Source: Betaproteobacteria bacterium (GTDB taxonomy: Bacteria > Pseudomonadota > Gammaproteobacteria > Burkholderiales > Ga0077523). From it: a stretch of 64,000 nucleotides of DNA. Position 1 is the first letter of the stretch. Each line of letters starts with the position of its first letter. Below, piece by piece: positions 7,923-18,483 of the stretch. The DNA lies in the NCBI GenBank assembly GCA_016125475.1, contig WGLR01000010.1, positions 124,001-188,000 of the forward strand, read 5' to 3'. A model generated the notes under the pieces. It was not told the origin of the DNA, ran no database searches, and saw nothing but the letters and a program-made list of their open reading frames with translations. The translations under genes and the position numbers were made by a program.

Positions 7923-9587
7923 TCAGGTCTTGAGGGCCTTGTAGCGGAAACGCCTGGGCTTCGCCCCTTCCTCTCCGAGGCGCGAGCGCTTGTCGGCCTC
8001 GTACTCCTGGTAGTTCCCGTTGAAGAACGTCCACTGAGAGTCTCCCTCGGCCGCGAGGATGTGCGTCGCGATGCGGTCGAGGAACCAGCGGTCGTGGGAG
8101 ATCACGAGCACGCTGCCCGCGAATTCCAGCAGGGCGTCCTCGAGCGCACGCAGCGTCTCGACATCCAGGTCGTTCGACGGTTCGTCGAGGAGCAGCACGT
8201 TGCCGCCGGCCAGGAGCGTCTTCGCGAGATGCAGGCGACCGCGTTCACCGCCGGAGAGCTGGCCCACGTGCTTCTGCTGGTCGGCGCCCTTGAAGTTGAA
8301 CCGACCGATATAGGCGCGTGAAGGCATCTCGAACTTGCCCACGGTGATGATGTCGCGGCCGCCGGAGATCTCTTCCCAGACGGTCTTGGTGCCGTCCAGC
8401 GCATCGCGGGACTGGTCGACGAACGCGAGCTGCGCGGTGTGTCCGATCACGATCTCGCCGCTGTCGGGCTGCTCGCGCCCCATGATCATCCGGAACAGCG
8501 TCGACTTGCCGGCGCCGTTCGGCCCGATGATCCCGACGATGGCACCGGGCGGGATCGAGAAGCTGAGGTCGTCGATCAGCAGGCGGTCGCCGTAGCCCTT
8601 GGTCACGTTGCGGAACTCGATCACCTGGTCGCCGAGCCGCTCGGCCACCGGGATGAAGATTTCCTGCGTCTCGTTGCGCTTCTGGTATTCGTAGGACGAG
8701 AGTTCGTCGAACCTCGCGAGGCGCGCCTTGCTCTTCGCCTGCCGGCCTTTCGGATTCTGGCGCACCCACGCCAGTTCCTGCTTCATCGCCTTGATGCGGG
8801 CGGCTTCGGAGCGGGCTTCCTGCTCCAGGCGTGCCTCCTTCTGCTCCAGCCAGGAACTGTAGTTGCCTTTCCACGGAATGCCTTGTCCGCGGTCGAGTTC
8901 GAGGATCCACTCGCACGCGTTGTCGAGGAAGTAGCGGTCGTGGGTGACGCCCACGACGGTTCCGGGGAAGCGCTGGAGGAACTGTTCGAGCCAGTCGACG
9001 CTTTCCGCGTCGAGGTGGTTCGTCGGTTCGTCGAGCAGCAGCATGTCGGGCCTGGAGAGCAGGAGTCTGCACAGCGCGACGCGGCGCTTCTCGCCGCCGG
9101 ACAGGGTGCCGATCTTCGCGTCCCACGGGGGCAGACGCAGTGCGTCGGCCGCGATCTCGAGCTGCGTCTCGGTGTCGGTGCCCGCGGCCGCGAGCACGGC
9201 TTCGTATTTCGCCTGTTCCTGGGCAAGTGCGTCGAAGTCCGCGTCGGGCTCCGCATAGGCGGCGTAGATCTCGTCGAGGCGCTGCTTCGCCTCCATCACC
9301 TCGCCGAGGCCCTGCTCGACCGCCTGCCGGACGGTCTGCTCGGCGTCGAGCTGCGGTTCCTGGGGAAGGTAGCCGATCTTGATGCCGGGCATCGGTACTG
9401 CCTCGCCCTCGATGTCCGTGTCGACGCCTGCCATGATGCGCAGGAGCGTCGACTTGCCCGCACCGTTGAGGCCCAGCACGCCGATCTTCGCGCCCGGGAA
9501 GAAGGACAGCGAGATGTCCTTGAGGATCTGTCGTTTGGGTGGGACGATCTTTCCCACCCGGTTCATCGTGTAGACGTATTGAGCCAT
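7923..9587 (-). CDS. ettA: Energy-dependent translational throttle protein EttA (ABC-F ATPase)
   Basis: EttA binds the ribosomal E site and gates the first steps of elongation according to ATP/ADP. The protein is 554 residues (E. coli 555). It has two ABC domains: Walker A GLNGAGKST at 39-47 with signature LSGGEKRR, and a second Walker A GPNGAGKST with signature LSGGERGR. Between them is the ABC-F linker with the QNPKGRQAKSKARLARFDEL stretch typical of EttA. ATG 9587 is the family start (MAQYVYTMNRV); the longer frame adds unrelated residues. Confidence 0.96.
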   Translation of the reverse strand: MAQYVYTMNRVGKIVPPKRQILKDISLSFFPGAKIGVLGLNGAGKSTLLRIMAGVDTDIEGEAVPMPGIKIGYLPQEPQLDAEQTVRQAVEQGLGEVMEAKQRLDEIYAAYAEPDADFDALAQEQAKYEAVLAAAGTDTETQLEIAADALRLPPWDAKIGTLSGGEKRRVALCRLLLSRPDMLLLDEPTNHLDAESVDWLEQFLQRFPGTVVGVTHDRYFLDNACEWILELDRGQGIPWKGNYSSWLEQKEARLEQEARSEAARIKAMKQELAWVRQNPKGRQAKSKARLARFDELSSYEYQKRNETQEIFIPVAERLGDQVIEFRNVTKGYGDRLLIDDLSFSIPPGAIVGIIGPNGAGKSTLFRMIMGREQPDSGEIVIGHTAQLAFVDQSRDALDGTKTVWEEISGGRDIITVGKFEMPSRAYIGRFNFKGADQQKHVGQLSGGERGRLHLAKTLLAGGNVLLLDEPSNDLDVETLRALEDALLEFAGSVLVISHDRWFLDRIATHILAAEGDSQWTFFNGNYQEYEADKRSRLGEEGAKPRRFRYKALKT

Positions 9588-9752
9588 GGACTGCCGTTGA
9601 GAGAGGGAAGTGGAGTCAAAGGGCCGAAGCTTACCTGACTCGTGCGTCGAGGGGACGACGCGCCTTCCCGACACAGTCCTTCGTGCCTGTCGCGCGGCGG
9701 TGTCGTGGTGATGGTCCGGGGGGCGCGTGACCGAACGCCCGTCGGGCACGGC

Positions 9753-10358
9753 TCAGGAAACGCGCGCGCCCTCGTACACGAATGCGTTGATGTTCACGTT
9801 CACGCGCGGTGCGTTCGTCCGCGGCGTGTTGCCTGCGTGCAGCAGATCCCCGTTGAACACCACGAGCCGCCCCTTGCGCGGGCTGATTCGCTGCCTGATC
9901 GTGAGCGGTCCCTTGTCGCCCATCTTCTGGTCGAAGATGATCGTGTCGCCCGTGGCATCGTTCACGTAATAGATTGCGGTCAGCAGCGGTTCCTTCCGTT
10001 CGGAGAAGTCCACGTGCGGCATGCCGTGCGCGTTGGGATCGTCCAGCTGCGTGTACACCGAAAGGTTCATCTTGATCCGGATGAGCTGCTTCAGGGTGTG
10101 CGGTATCGCCGTCACGACGGGCAGAAGCGAAGCGAAGGCGGGCGAGGCCCCCTGCGACATGTCGAAGACCGAGTGCGTGAACTGCTGGGCATCCACCGCG
10201 TTCGGCGTGACCGGAAAGGCCGGTGCCTGTCCGTCCGCGTAGGTGGCGCGTGTCTGGCGGTACCAGTTGATCTTGTCGCCGAGTGCGATGTTCCGGATGT
10301 TGTCCTGCACGTTCGTGGGCACGGCATGGTCGATGACCAGGATGTCCTGGATTGGCAC
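9753..10358 (-). CDS. 2-oxoglutarate/Fe(II)-dependent oxygenase-like protein
   Basis: The protein (201 residues) has the facial-triad pattern of 2OG-Fe(II) oxygenases: His115-Val-Asp117 (PHVDF), distal His174 (LLHAGN) and Arg185 (APRVNVNI) as the likely 2-oxoglutarate anchor. The jelly-roll spacing fits prolyl-4-hydroxylase-like enzymes, including those found in phages and marine bacteria. GTG 10358 is chosen because AAGGGG lies 7 bp before it; an upstream ATG at 10463 adds a non-conserved leader. The gene is monocistronic between ettA and nnrDE. The substrate cannot be inferred. Confidence 0.7.
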   Translation of the reverse strand: MPIQDILVIDHAVPTNVQDNIRNIALGDKINWYRQTRATYADGQAPAFPVTPNAVDAQQFTHSVFDMSQGASPAFASLLPVVTAIPHTLKQLIRIKMNLSVYTQLDDPNAHGMPHVDFSERKEPLLTAIYYVNDATGDTIIFDQKMGDKGPLTIRQRISPRKGRLVVFNGDLLHAGNTPRTNAPRVNVNINAFVYEGARVS

Positions 10359-10673
10359 GAATGTTCCCCTTCCCGATTTTCTTGTATCTCGGGGCGTCGG
10401 CGACGACACGCGCCGCTGCCCGACGACGACGACCTGTCCGGCGTGCAGGCAAAGCCTGGCCACCAGTTCGCTGCGACCGGACGGGTATCCGGTGAACGGG
10501 CAGCCGCTGCCTGCCGCGTGCGCTCCGTCTGCCGCGATTCTGTAACAACCTTTTCACGAATTCAACGACGTGGCGGGCGCTCGCGTGAAATCAGGCGGGC
10601 GCCGATGTCGCCTGCGGACATGCTGCGCTGCGGCAGGACGGGGCAGGTGATGCGTCGCCCGTGAGGGGGAGGG
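10359..10673. other. Intergenic stretch between nnrDE and the oxygenase gene
   Basis: These 315 bp contain only shadow frames. The first part is GC-rich; an AT-richer patch at 10537-10570 carries the promoter candidate described separately. The end of nnrDE follows at 10674. Nothing else was recognised. Confidence 0.5.
10537..10565 (-). promoter_or_regulatory. Candidate sigma70 promoter for the 2OG oxygenase gene
   Basis: Read on the minus strand, TTGAAT (10565-10560) and CAGAAT (10542-10537) are separated by 17 bp, each matching four of six consensus bases. It lies in the only AT-rich patch of the gap. It would give a leader of about 170 nt before GTG 10358. Confidence 0.3.
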
Positions 10674-12215
10674 TCAGTCGTGACGGGACGGCACGCCGGG
10701 ATGATCGTCCGGGCAGGAGGTGTGCTGCGACACCGCGATGCGAACGGCTTCGGCGCGTGCTGCCAGCGACACTTCGGAGGCCGTGATGCCGAGGGGGCCC
10801 CCGACCTGCCGGACGACCCGGTCTCCGGCGAGGCCGTGGATCCGTACGCCGGCCAGCAGGGCGTCGCGCGGTGAGGCACCCTGGCCGAGGAGTGCGCCGA
10901 CGATGCCGGATAGCACGTCCCCCATGCCCGCGGCCGCCATCCCGGGGTTGCCGGACGTATTGACGTACCACGTGCCGTCGGGACCGGCACACACGCTGCC
11001 CGCGCCCTTGAGCACCACCCACGCGTTCGTCGCCCCGGCCATGCGCAGCGCGGCGGCGATGCGGTCGGCCTGGATCGATGCGACAGTCGTGTTGAGCAGC
11101 CGCGCCGCTTCGGCGGGATGCGGTGTCAGGATCGTGGGCGCGCTGCGGACGCGCACGCGCGCCGCGCGTGTGGGCTCCGTGGCAACGAGATTCAGGCCGT
11201 CGGCGTCGAGCACGAGCGGCACGTCGCGTTCGACCGCGAGGTCGAGCATCGCGGCCGCGTGGTGCGACTGCCCGAGCCCCGGTCCGACGACGAGGGTAGT
11301 GGCGCCTTCGAGATTGGCGGCGTCGTGGCCGGACCGGATCATGAGCTCCGGCTGCCGCCCGTCCACCTGCCCGCCTTCCGGTGCGAGCATGCCCACGTAG
11401 ACACGTCCGGCGCCGAGGTGGAGGGCTGCCCGGCCCGCGAGCAGCGCGGCACCGGTCATCCCGGGGGCGCCGCCCACGATCGCCACGCTGCCGTAATGGC
11501 CCTTGTGGGAATTGTGCGGACGCGGGGGCAGGGCGGCGCGGACGAAGCGGTCGTCGACCACGAATCCCGCGGGCGGCAGCACCGTCGCGGCATCGATGCC
11601 GATGGGGGCCACGTGAACCGTGCCCGCGTGATCCGGACCGTCCAGCGTCAGCAGGCCGGGCTTGAGTGCGAGGAAGGTGACCGTGTGCCTGGCCCGGACG
11701 GCCGTTCCGAGCACGCGGCCCGAGTCGGCGTGCAGTCCGCTCGGGATGTCGAGCGCGAGGATCGGCGTGCCGGAAGCGTTCATCCTCGTGACCAGTTCCG
11801 CGTAGGGACCTGTGAGATCACGCTCGAGGCCGATGCCGAAGAGTCCGTCCACGAGGAGATCTCCCGCGAGGTCTTCGGGCCAGTGTGCGAGGGTGGAACC
11901 GTCGACGTCGCGCCAGCGGTCGTACGCGGCACGCGCATCGGCCGGGAGCTTCGACGGCTCGCCCGTGAACACCACCGTGACCTCGCGGCCCCACTGTTCG
12001 AGGTGTGTCGCCGCGACGAACGCGTCGCCGCCGTTGTTGCCCGGACCCGCGAAGACCAGGACGCGCCGGCGGTCGTGGAGCAGGGCACGCGCGAGTTCTG
12101 CGGCCGCAAGCCCGGCGCGTGCCATGAGGGGCTGCGGCGGCTTCTGCGCGAACGCCGCCGCCTCGATGCGGCGGATGTCGTCGGTACGGTATATCAGCGA
12201 CGAGGGATCGGTCAT
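10674..12215 (-). CDS. nnr: Bifunctional ADP-dependent NAD(P)H-hydrate dehydratase/NAD(P)H-hydrate epimerase
   Basis: It repairs hydrated NADH/NADPH: the N-terminal YjeF_N domain epimerises R- and S-hydrates, and the C-terminal ribokinase-like domain dehydrates the S form using ADP. Visible motifs are [10 protein letters not shown] (57-66) in the epimerase part, and [14 protein letters not shown] and [14 protein letters not shown] in the dehydratase part. The length of 513 residues fits the fused enzyme. ATG 12215 is chosen because family similarity ([14 protein letters not shown]) begins right after it. It is divergent from purL. Confidence 0.94.
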   Translation of the reverse strand: MTDPSSLIYRTDDIRRIEAAAFAQKPPQPLMARAGLAAAELARALLHDRRRVLVFAGPGNNGGDAFVAATHLEQWGREVTVVFTGEPSKLPADARAAYDRWRDVDGSTLAHWPEDLAGDLLVDGLFGIGLERDLTGPYAELVTRMNASGTPILALDIPSGLHADSGRVLGTAVRARHTVTFLALKPGLLTLDGPDHAGTVHVAPIGIDAATVLPPAGFVVDDRFVRAALPPRPHNSHKGHYGSVAIVGGAPGMTGAALLAGRAALHLGAGRVYVGMLAPEGGQVDGRQPELMIRSGHDAANLEGATTLVVGPGLGQSHHAAAMLDLAVERDVPLVLDADGLNLVATEPTRAARVRVRSAPTILTPHPAEAARLLNTTVASIQADRIAAALRMAGATNAWVVLKGAGSVCAGPDGTWYVNTSGNPGMAAAGMGDVLSGIVGALLGQGASPRDALLAGVRIHGLAGDRVVRQVGGPLGITASEVSLAARAEAVRIAVSQHTSCPDDHPGVPSRHD

Positions 12216-12353
12216 GGCGGTCGACTGGCTGGTGGAGTGCGCGCCGCCCGGCGTGTCCGGAACGCGCGCGCACGACTCCGGGAGTGTCGCATCAAACGTC
12301 TCGCGGAGGTACCTGCGTCGTTTCCGGAACGGAGGGAAGCCGACCTCGAGGGC

Positions 12354-12359
12354 TATAAT
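12354..12359 (+). promoter_or_regulatory. -10 box of the purL promoter
   Basis: A perfect TATAAT lies 28 bp before the purL ATG in the 171-bp divergent gap with nnr. No convincing -35 hexamer is visible 16-18 bp upstream, so the promoter may need an activator or be weak. Confidence 0.5.
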
Positions 12360-12386
12360 TCCGTTTTGAGAACTGTCCGCGCATCC

Positions 12387-15300
12387 ATGCCGCACGTCCT
12401 GCAGCTTCCCGGGCGCAACGCCCTGTCCGACTTCCGTGTCCGGAAACTTCTCGCCACCCTCCAGAACCTCGATCCGGCCGTGACCGAAGTCTCGGCCGAG
12501 TACCGGCACGTCGTCGAACTCGACGGGGAACTCGACGACGAAGGGCGACGACGCCTCGAGCGCATCCTCACCTACGGCCCGGCCTCGCGAGCGCGTCGTC
12601 TCGAGGGCGAGATCTTCTTCGTGGTCCCGAGGCTCGGCACGATCTCTCCGTGGTCCTCCAAGGCGACCGACATCGCGCACAGCTGCGGCCTGTCCCCGGT
12701 GCGGCGCATCGAGCGCGGAATCGTCTACACCGTCGCGCGCAAGGGGCGCGGGCGATGTCCGAGGGAGCATCTCGGTGCGCGCCTCCACGACAGGATGACG
12801 GAGACGGTCCTCGATACGCCGGACGCGGCGGCGCATCTCTTCCAGCACGTGCCGCCGGCGCCGCTGGAACTGGTGGATGTCGTGTCCGGAGGCCGGGGCG
12901 CGCTCGAGACCGCGAACAGGACGATGGGGCTCGCGCTCTCGGACGACGAGATCGACTACCTCGTGACGGCGTTCAGGGAAGCGGGCCGCAATCCGACCGA
13001 CGTGGAACTCATGATGTTTGCGCAGGCGAACTCCGAGCACTGCCGGCACAAGATCTTCAATGCGTCGTGGGTGATCGATGGCGAGCCGCAGCGCCACTCG
13101 CTGTTCGGCATGATCCGTCATACGCACGAACGGCAGCCGGAACACACCGTGGTCGCCTACTCGGACAACGCCGCCGTGATGGCCGGCGGGGCCGCGCCGC
13201 GGTTCCTGCCGGACACCGCGGGCATCTACCGGCGCTACGACGAGCCGACACACATCCTCATGAAGGTCGAGACGCACAACCACCCGACGGCGATCTCCCC
13301 CTTTCCGGGGGCAGCGACCGGCTCCGGCGGCGAGATCCGTGACGAGGGCGCGACCGGGCGGGGCGCGAAGCCGAAGGCCGGACTGACCGGCTTCACGACG
13401 TCGCACCTGCGCATTCCCGGACTCGCGCGTCCCTGGGAGGCGTTCTCTCCCGGACGGCCCGCGCGCATCGCGTCGGCACTCGACATCATGATCGAGGGGC
13501 CCGTGGGCGGGGCGTCCTTCAACAACGAGTTCGGCCGGCCGAACCTGACGGGTTACTTCCGGACGTTCGAACAGCGCGTGGGCGATCGCGTGCACGGCTA
13601 TCACAAGCCCATCATGATCGCGGGCGGACTCGGGTCGATCCGTGCGGACCAGGTGGAGAAGCGGCAGTTCCCGGCCGGTACGGCGCTCGTCCAGCTGGGT
13701 GGTCCGGGCATGCTGATCGGGCTCGGGGGCGGCGCCGCGTCGAGCATGGCCACCGGCGCGAACACCGAGGCGCTGGACTTCGATTCCGTGCAGCGAGGCA
13801 ACGCGGAGGTCCAGCGGCGCGCGCAGGAAGTCATCGACCGCTGCTGGTCGCTCGGAACCGGGAACCCGATCCTGTCCATTCACGATGTCGGCGCAGGGGG
13901 ACTCTCGAACGCGCTGCCGGAACTCGTGCACGGCGCCGGATGCGGGGCGCGGCTGAACCTCCGGGCGATACCGTCCGAGGAAAGCGGGATGTCACCGATG
14001 CAGATCTGGTGCAACGAAGCGCAGGAGCGTTACGTCCTCGCCGTGGATCATGCCCGTCTTCCCCGGTTCGAGGAGATCTGCGCGCGGGAGCGCTGTCCTT
14101 ACGCGGTCCTGGGTGACGCGACCGATGACGGACGCCTCGTCGTAGACGATCCCGCGTTCGGCAACCGGCCGGTCGACATGGACCTCGGCGTGCTGCTCGG
14201 CAAGCCGCCGCGCATGCAGCGGAACGTCACGCGCGTGCGCAGGCGCCACCGGCCGTTCGACACTTCGGGGATCGACGTCGCGGACGCGGTGCTGCGCGTG
14301 CTCAGGTTTCCGGCCGTTGCCTCCAAGGCGTTCCTGATCACGATCGGTGATCGCACCGTGGGAGGCCTCACCGCGCGGGACCAGATGGTGGGGCGCTGGC
14401 AGGTGCCGGTGGCGGATGTCGCGGTGACGGCAGCGGGGTTCGACACGAACGTGGGCGAGGCGATGGCGATGGGGGAGCGTTCGCCCGTCGCCGTGCTCGA
14501 CGCGCCCGCTTCCGGGCGGATGGCCGTGGGGGAAGCCCTCACGAATCTCGCCGCCGCGTACGTCGGCGACATCGCGTCCGTGAAGCTCTCCGCCAACTGG
14601 ATGGCAGCGGCCGGCGAGCCTGGCCAGGACGCCGCACTCTACGACACCGTGCGGGCCGTGGGCCTCGAGCTCTGCCCGGCACTGGGCATCAGCATTCCGG
14701 TGGGCAAGGACAGCCTCTCGATGCGCACCACGTGGCAGGACGGCGACCACGCCCGTCACGTGACCGCGCCGGTCTCGCTCGTCGTCTCGGCCTTCGCGCG
14801 TGTCGAGGACGTGCGCGCGACCCGCACGCCCGAACTCGATCTCGCGCACCCGCGGACCCGTCTGCTCTGCGTGGATCTCGGCGCGGGGCGGAACCGCCTC
14901 GGCGGCTCCACGCTCGCGCAGGCTTACGACGCCGTCGGCGACCGTACCCCGGACGTCGACGATCCGGCGCTGCTCCGCGGCTTCTTCGAAGCGGTGCAGG
15001 TCCTCCACCGGCGCGGCCGCATCCTCGCGTACCACGACCGTTCCGACGGCGGTCTCGTCGTCGCACTCGTGGAGATGATGTTCGCGACGCACGTGGGTCT
15101 CTCCGTCGACGTGAGCGAACTCGCACACCGGGGCGGCGTCGTCGGAGCACTCTTCTCGGAGGAACTCGGAGCGGTGCTGCAGGTACGTCAGGCCGACCTC
15201 GCGGAAGTGATGCACGTCTTCGGCGACGCAGGTCTCGCGCACCACGTGCACGACCTGGGTACCATCGCCCGGGACGGATGGCTGCGTGTGCACGCGGAAG

Positions 15301-16274
15301 ACCGCGAAGTGTTCGCGATGTCCGGCGCCGAACTGCTTGCCGTCTGGTCGGAAACCAGCCACGCCGTGCAGCGTCTTCGTGACAACCCGGTCAGTGCCGA
15401 CGAGGAGCACGCGGCGATCGCCGACGTCGCGGACCCCGGCCTTCACGTGCACCTCGGGTTCGACCCGGCGGCCACGAGGGTCCCGGCGGTCCTCGGCCGG
15501 CGACCGCGCATCGCGATCCTGCGTGAACAGGGCGTGAACGGACAGGTCGAGATGGCCGCCGCATTCGATCGGGCAGGCTTCGAGGCGGTGGACGTCCACA
15601 TGAGCGACCTGCTCGCAGGCCGTGCCGATCTGGACGGGTTCCGGGGCATCGCGGCGTGCGGAGGGTTCTCCTACGGCGACGTGCTCGGAGCGGGGGAAGG
15701 CTGGGCGAAGTCCATACTCTTCAACGCGCGCGCCCGTGAGGCCTTCACGCGGTTCTTCCTGCGCGAGGACACGTTCGCGCTGGGCGTGTGCAACGGCTGC
15801 CAGATGATGAGCAACCTGCACGAGCTGATTCCGGGCAGCGACGTCTGGCCGCACTTCGTGCGCAACGTCTCGGAGCAGTTCGAGGCGCGCTTCGTGATGG
15901 TCGAGATCCCGGACAGTCCGTCACTGTTCTTCCGCGGCATGGCCGGTACGCGCCTGCCGGTCGTCGTCTCCCACGGCGAGGGGCGTGCGGAGTTCGCGTC
16001 ACCGCGTGCGCTGCGTGAGGCGCGACGCCTCGCGACCCTGCGATACGTGACGCATCGCGGAGACGTTGCCACGAGCTATCCCGCGAATCCGAACGGCTCG
16101 CCGGAGGGTCTGACCGGATTCACGACGCCGGACGGACGCTTCACGATCCTGATGCCGCATCCCGAACGTGTGTTCCGGACGGTGCAGATGTCGTGGCACC
16201 CGGCGGGCTGGGGCGAGGATTCGCCGTGGATGCAGATGTTCCGCAATGCGCGCGCGTGGGTGGACCAGGGATGA
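12387..16274 (+). CDS. purL: Phosphoribosylformylglycinamidine synthase
   Basis: This purine-biosynthesis enzyme converts FGAR, glutamine and ATP to FGAM. It is the large single-chain form; 1295 residues equals the E. coli length. The order is an N-terminal domain, two AIRS-type halves ([22 protein letters not shown] region; GKDSLSMRT) and a class I glutamine amidotransferase at the C-terminus with nucleophile Cys in GVCNGCQMM and the His/Glu pair in [11 protein letters not shown] 12387 is chosen by length and by the -10 box 28 bp upstream; the frame stays open far upstream antisense to nnr, which is a composition artefact. Confidence 0.97.
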   Translation: MPHVLQLPGRNALSDFRVRKLLATLQNLDPAVTEVSAEYRHVVELDGELDDEGRRRLERILTYGPASRARRLEGEIFFVVPRLGTISPWSSKATDIAHSCGLSPVRRIERGIVYTVARKGRGRCPREHLGARLHDRMTETVLDTPDAAAHLFQHVPPAPLELVDVVSGGRGALETANRTMGLALSDDEIDYLVTAFREAGRNPTDVELMMFAQANSEHCRHKIFNASWVIDGEPQRHSLFGMIRHTHERQPEHTVVAYSDNAAVMAGGAAPRFLPDTAGIYRRYDEPTHILMKVETHNHPTAISPFPGAATGSGGEIRDEGATGRGAKPKAGLTGFTTSHLRIPGLARPWEAFSPGRPARIASALDIMIEGPVGGASFNNEFGRPNLTGYFRTFEQRVGDRVHGYHKPIMIAGGLGSIRADQVEKRQFPAGTALVQLGGPGMLIGLGGGAASSMATGANTEALDFDSVQRGNAEVQRRAQEVIDRCWSLGTGNPILSIHDVGAGGLSNALPELVHGAGCGARLNLRAIPSEESGMSPMQIWCNEAQERYVLAVDHARLPRFEEICARERCPYAVLGDATDDGRLVVDDPAFGNRPVDMDLGVLLGKPPRMQRNVTRVRRRHRPFDTSGIDVADAVLRVLRFPAVASKAFLITIGDRTVGGLTARDQMVGRWQVPVADVAVTAAGFDTNVGEAMAMGERSPVAVLDAPASGRMAVGEALTNLAAAYVGDIASVKLSANWMAAAGEPGQDAALYDTVRAVGLELCPALGISIPVGKDSLSMRTTWQDGDHARHVTAPVSLVVSAFARVEDVRATRTPELDLAHPRTRLLCVDLGAGRNRLGGSTLAQAYDAVGDRTPDVDDPALLRGFFEAVQVLHRRGRILAYHDRSDGGLVVALVEMMFATHVGLSVDVSELAHRGGVVGALFSEELGAVLQVRQADLAEVMHVFGDAGLAHHVHDLGTIARDGWLRVHAEDREVFAMSGAELLAVWSETSHAVQRLRDNPVSADEEHAAIADVADPGLHVHLGFDPAATRVPAVLGRRPRIAILREQGVNGQVEMAAAFDRAGFEAVDVHMSDLLAGRADLDGFRGIAACGGFSYGDVLGAGEGWAKSILFNARAREAFTRFFLREDTFALGVCNGCQMMSNLHELIPGSDVWPHFVRNVSEQFEARFVMVEIPDSPSLFFRGMAGTRLPVVVSHGEGRAEFASPRALREARRLATLRYVTHRGDVATSYPANPNGSPEGLTGFTTPDGRFTILMPHPERVFRTVQMSWHPAGWGEDSPWMQMFRNARAWVDQG

Positions 16275-16305
16275 TCGTTCGCTTCCGGCCGGCCGTGAAA
16301 TGAAA

Positions 16306-16329
16306 AAAGGGCAGCCGAGGCTGCCCTTT
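16306..16329. terminator. Bidirectional terminator between purL and the PPIase gene
   Basis: AAAGGGCAGCC (16306-16316) and GGCTGCCCTTT (16319-16329) are perfect complements. On the minus strand the stem is followed by a T-run (the complement of A 16303-16308), so it is a strong intrinsic terminator for the isomerase operon. It should also end purL transcripts. Confidence 0.85.
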
Positions 16330-16358
16330 ATTGTGGAGACGCGATCAGCGACGCGCGC

Positions 16359-17168
16359 TCACTCCTCGATCTTGGCCTGCTTGCGGAGGCTCTCGATGAG
16401 TTCGTCACGCTGCTTGGCGAGGTACTGCTTGCTCACCTGATCCTTGACCTGTTCGAAGGTCGGGAACTGCGGTGTGCGAACGTCGTCGATGTGGATGATG
16501 TGCCAGCCGTAGGGGGTCTTCACGGGACCGGAGGTCTCGCCCTTCTTCAGCGAGCGCATGGCTTCCGCGAACGGCTTCACCATGTTGGCGCCGTCGGTCC
16601 AGTCGAGTTCGCCGCCTTTCTGGTTCGTGCCCGTGTCGATGGACTTCTTCTTGGCGAGGTCCGCGAACTTCGCACCCTTCTTGAGCTGCGCGAGAATGTC
16701 CTTGGCTTCCTTCTCGGTCTTCACGAGGATGTGGCGTGCCTTGTATTCCTTCGAGTCGGGATCGTACTGGGCCTTCTTCACGCGCTCGTACTCGGCCTTC
16801 AGATCGGCTTCCGTGGGTTCGTGCGTGTTGAGGTAATTCTCGAGGAAACCCTGGACGAGGAGCTGCTGCCGCGCGAGGTCCAGCTGGGCCTGGAATTCGG
16901 GGGACTTGTCCAGCCCTTCCTTCAGGGCCTTCTGCGCGATCACCTCGCGGGTGATCAGCACGTCACGCACCTGCTTGCGGAACTCCGGGGTGTCCTTCTG
17001 ACCCTGCTGGGTCTGCATCTTGACCACGAAATCCATCCGCGCCTGCGGGATGGGAACGCCGTTCACCACGGCGACGGGCTTCGAGGATTCGTCGGCTCCC
17101 GAAACACCCGCGAGCAAGAGACCGCAGAGACCGAGGGCGGCGACGCCGGACAGCTTGATGAAACGCAT
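16359..17168 (-). CDS. Parvulin-type peptidyl-prolyl cis-trans isomerase, exported
   Basis: This is a 269-residue periplasmic foldase. A signal peptide (hydrophobic GVAALGLCGLLLAGVSG, residues 7-23) is followed by a SurA-like N-terminal helical region and one rotamase domain (KARHILVKTEKEAKDIL, GELDW, TPYGWHIIHIDDV). ATG 17168 has AAGGAA 7 bp before it; longer starts lack a signal peptide. It is the last gene of the operon yciB-yciI-bolA-ppi, an order often seen in betaproteobacteria. A strong terminator follows. Confidence 0.9.
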   Translation of the reverse strand: MRFIKLSGVAALGLCGLLLAGVSGADESSKPVAVVNGVPIPQARMDFVVKMQTQQGQKDTPEFRKQVRDVLITREVIAQKALKEGLDKSPEFQAQLDLARQQLLVQGFLENYLNTHEPTEADLKAEYERVKKAQYDPDSKEYKARHILVKTEKEAKDILAQLKKGAKFADLAKKKSIDTGTNQKGGELDWTDGANMVKPFAEAMRSLKKGETSGPVKTPYGWHIIHIDDVRTPQFPTFEQVKDQVSKQYLAKQRDELIESLRKQAKIEE

Positions 17169-17244
17169 GAAAAATTCCTTCCCGAGATAGTGGTGAACGA
17201 CGGAGCTTTGCTCCCGGACCCGGAAACGCTTTCCGTCCGCGAAC

Positions 17245-17532
17245 TCAACTCTTGCTGGTGTGTTGCGCGACCTCGTCTGGTGTCTGGGCGACGATGGCAA
17301 GCGCATGAACGCGGTGCGGCATCAAATCGCGGACCGCATCATACACCAGGCGGTGCCGAGCCAGCCTCGGCAGTCCCGCGAAGCACTCGGACACGGCAAT
17401 CACCTGAAAGTGCCCGCCGCCGGACTCCATCGCACCCGCGTGTCCGGCGTGGTCCGCACTGTCGTCGAACACCTCGAGGCTCTCGGCGTCGAGGAATGCG
17501 AGGCGGCCGCGGATTTCTTCGGCAAGACTCAT
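17245..17532 (-). CDS. bolA: BolA family protein
   Basis: This small protein (95 residues) shows the BolA fold pattern: HAGAMESGGGHFQVIAVSE and the following LARHRLVYDAVRDLMPHRVHAL helix. BolA proteins partner monothiol glutaredoxins in iron-sulfur handling; some affect cell shape. It is 12 bp after yciI and 76 bp before the isomerase gene in one apparent operon. Confidence 0.88.
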   Translation of the reverse strand: MSLAEEIRGRLAFLDAESLEVFDDSADHAGHAGAMESGGGHFQVIAVSECFAGLPRLARHRLVYDAVRDLMPHRVHALAIVAQTPDEVAQHTSKS

Positions 17533-17544
17533 CCGGAAGGGCCT

Positions 17545-17847
17545 TCAGTCCGGCACGATCTGCCGGAAAGGGTGTACGGCAACCGTCGCGAAGACACCCT
17601 CCCGCACGTACGGGTCGTCCCGGACCCACGCCCGGGCGGCTTCGAGCGATTCGAACTCGGCGACGATGAGGCTGCCCGTGGAGCCGGCGGGTCCGGGGTC
17701 GGCCGCGTCGATGGCGGGAAACGGCCCCGCGGTCACGACCCGACCATCCTCCGCGAGCCGGCGGAGGCGCTCGAGGTGTTCCGCGCGTGCGCTCGTGCGA
17801 CGCGACAGGCTGTCCGGGACGTCCTCACCGACAATCGCGTAGAGCAT
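17545..17847 (-). CDS. YciI family protein
   Basis: A 100-residue YCII domain protein (MLYAIVGEDVPDSLSRR at the start, AGSTGSLIVAEFESLEAARAW in the middle, DDPYVREGVFATVAVHPF near the end). The fold is related to muconolactone isomerase, with a conserved His/Asp pair, but the physiological reaction is unknown. It sits 6 bp after yciB and 12 bp before bolA. Confidence 0.88.
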   Translation of the reverse strand: MLYAIVGEDVPDSLSRRTSARAEHLERLRRLAEDGRVVTAGPFPAIDAADPGPAGSTGSLIVAEFESLEAARAWVRDDPYVREGVFATVAVHPFRQIVPD

Positions 17848-17853
17848 GCCTGC

Positions 17854-18483
17854 TCACTTCCCCTCTTCGGGCTGCTCGGCGTAGCGCGAGAGGACGAGCC
17901 CCTGGGCGAGCGCGAACAGCAGCATGAGTCCCATGCCTCCGATGAGTTTGAACTTCACCCAGGTGTCTTCCGTGAAGTTGAACGCGACATAGAGATTGAG
18001 CACCCCCATGAACACGAAGAACCCGGCCCAGCTCAGGTTGAGGTTGCGCCACACGGATTCGGGCAGGACGATCTGGTCCTGGGCCGCGGAGCGGATGAGG
18101 TTCCGGCCGAAGAAGAGCTGGGAGCCGAGCAGGACGACCGCGAACGCCCAGTAGAGCAGTGTGGGCTTCCACTTGATGAACGTGGGGTCCCGCAGGGCGA
18201 GCGTGAGCCCCCCCATCACCACGATGATGCTCAGGCTGATCCAGAGCATCTTGTCGACCTTCTTGCCGCGCAGGAGGAGCCAGAGGACCTGCCCGAACGT
18301 CGCGACGATCGCGGCCGCCGTGGCGAGGAGGATCGGAGCCTGGGCGGGCGGGAAGTCCGTGCCGAGCCCCAGATCCCCGAGCACCGCGGAGGTCAGGGCG
18401 GAGGCGGTGTCGGGCATGTGGCCTGCGCCGTAGTAGGCGACGAAGAAGACCAGCACCGGGATCAGGTCGAACAGGAATTTCAT
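17854..18483 (-). CDS. yciB: Inner membrane-spanning protein YciB (septation protein A family)
   Basis: A 209-residue inner-membrane protein with about five hydrophobic segments and the family N-terminus MKFLFDLIPVLVFFVAY. It also has KPTLLYW and FNFTEDTWVKFKLIGGMGLM. YciB proteins are linked to envelope integrity and cell division. ATG 18483 starts the conserved region; the upstream in-frame extension is Arg/Pro-rich. First gene of the operon with yciI, bolA and the isomerase. Confidence 0.93.
   Translation of the reverse strand: MKFLFDLIPVLVFFVAYYGAGHMPDTASALTSAVLGDLGLGTDFPPAQAPILLATAAAIVATFGQVLWLLLRGKKVDKMLWISLSIIVVMGGLTLALRDPTFIKWKPTLLYWAFAVVLLGSQLFFGRNLIRSAAQDQIVLPESVWRNLNLSWAGFFVFMGVLNLYVAFNFTEDTWVKFKLIGGMGLMLLFALAQGLVLSRYAEQPEEGK

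Noticed and set aside
8439-9638. Plus-strand frame of 399 codons opposite ettA
   Set aside because: It is a shadow of the two ABC domains on the minus strand and shows no domain of its own.
11118-12386. Upstream extension of the purL frame by about 420 codons
   Set aside because: It runs antisense to nnr. Ending the gene at ATG 12387 gives the exact E. coli PurL length and a TATAAT 28 bp upstream.
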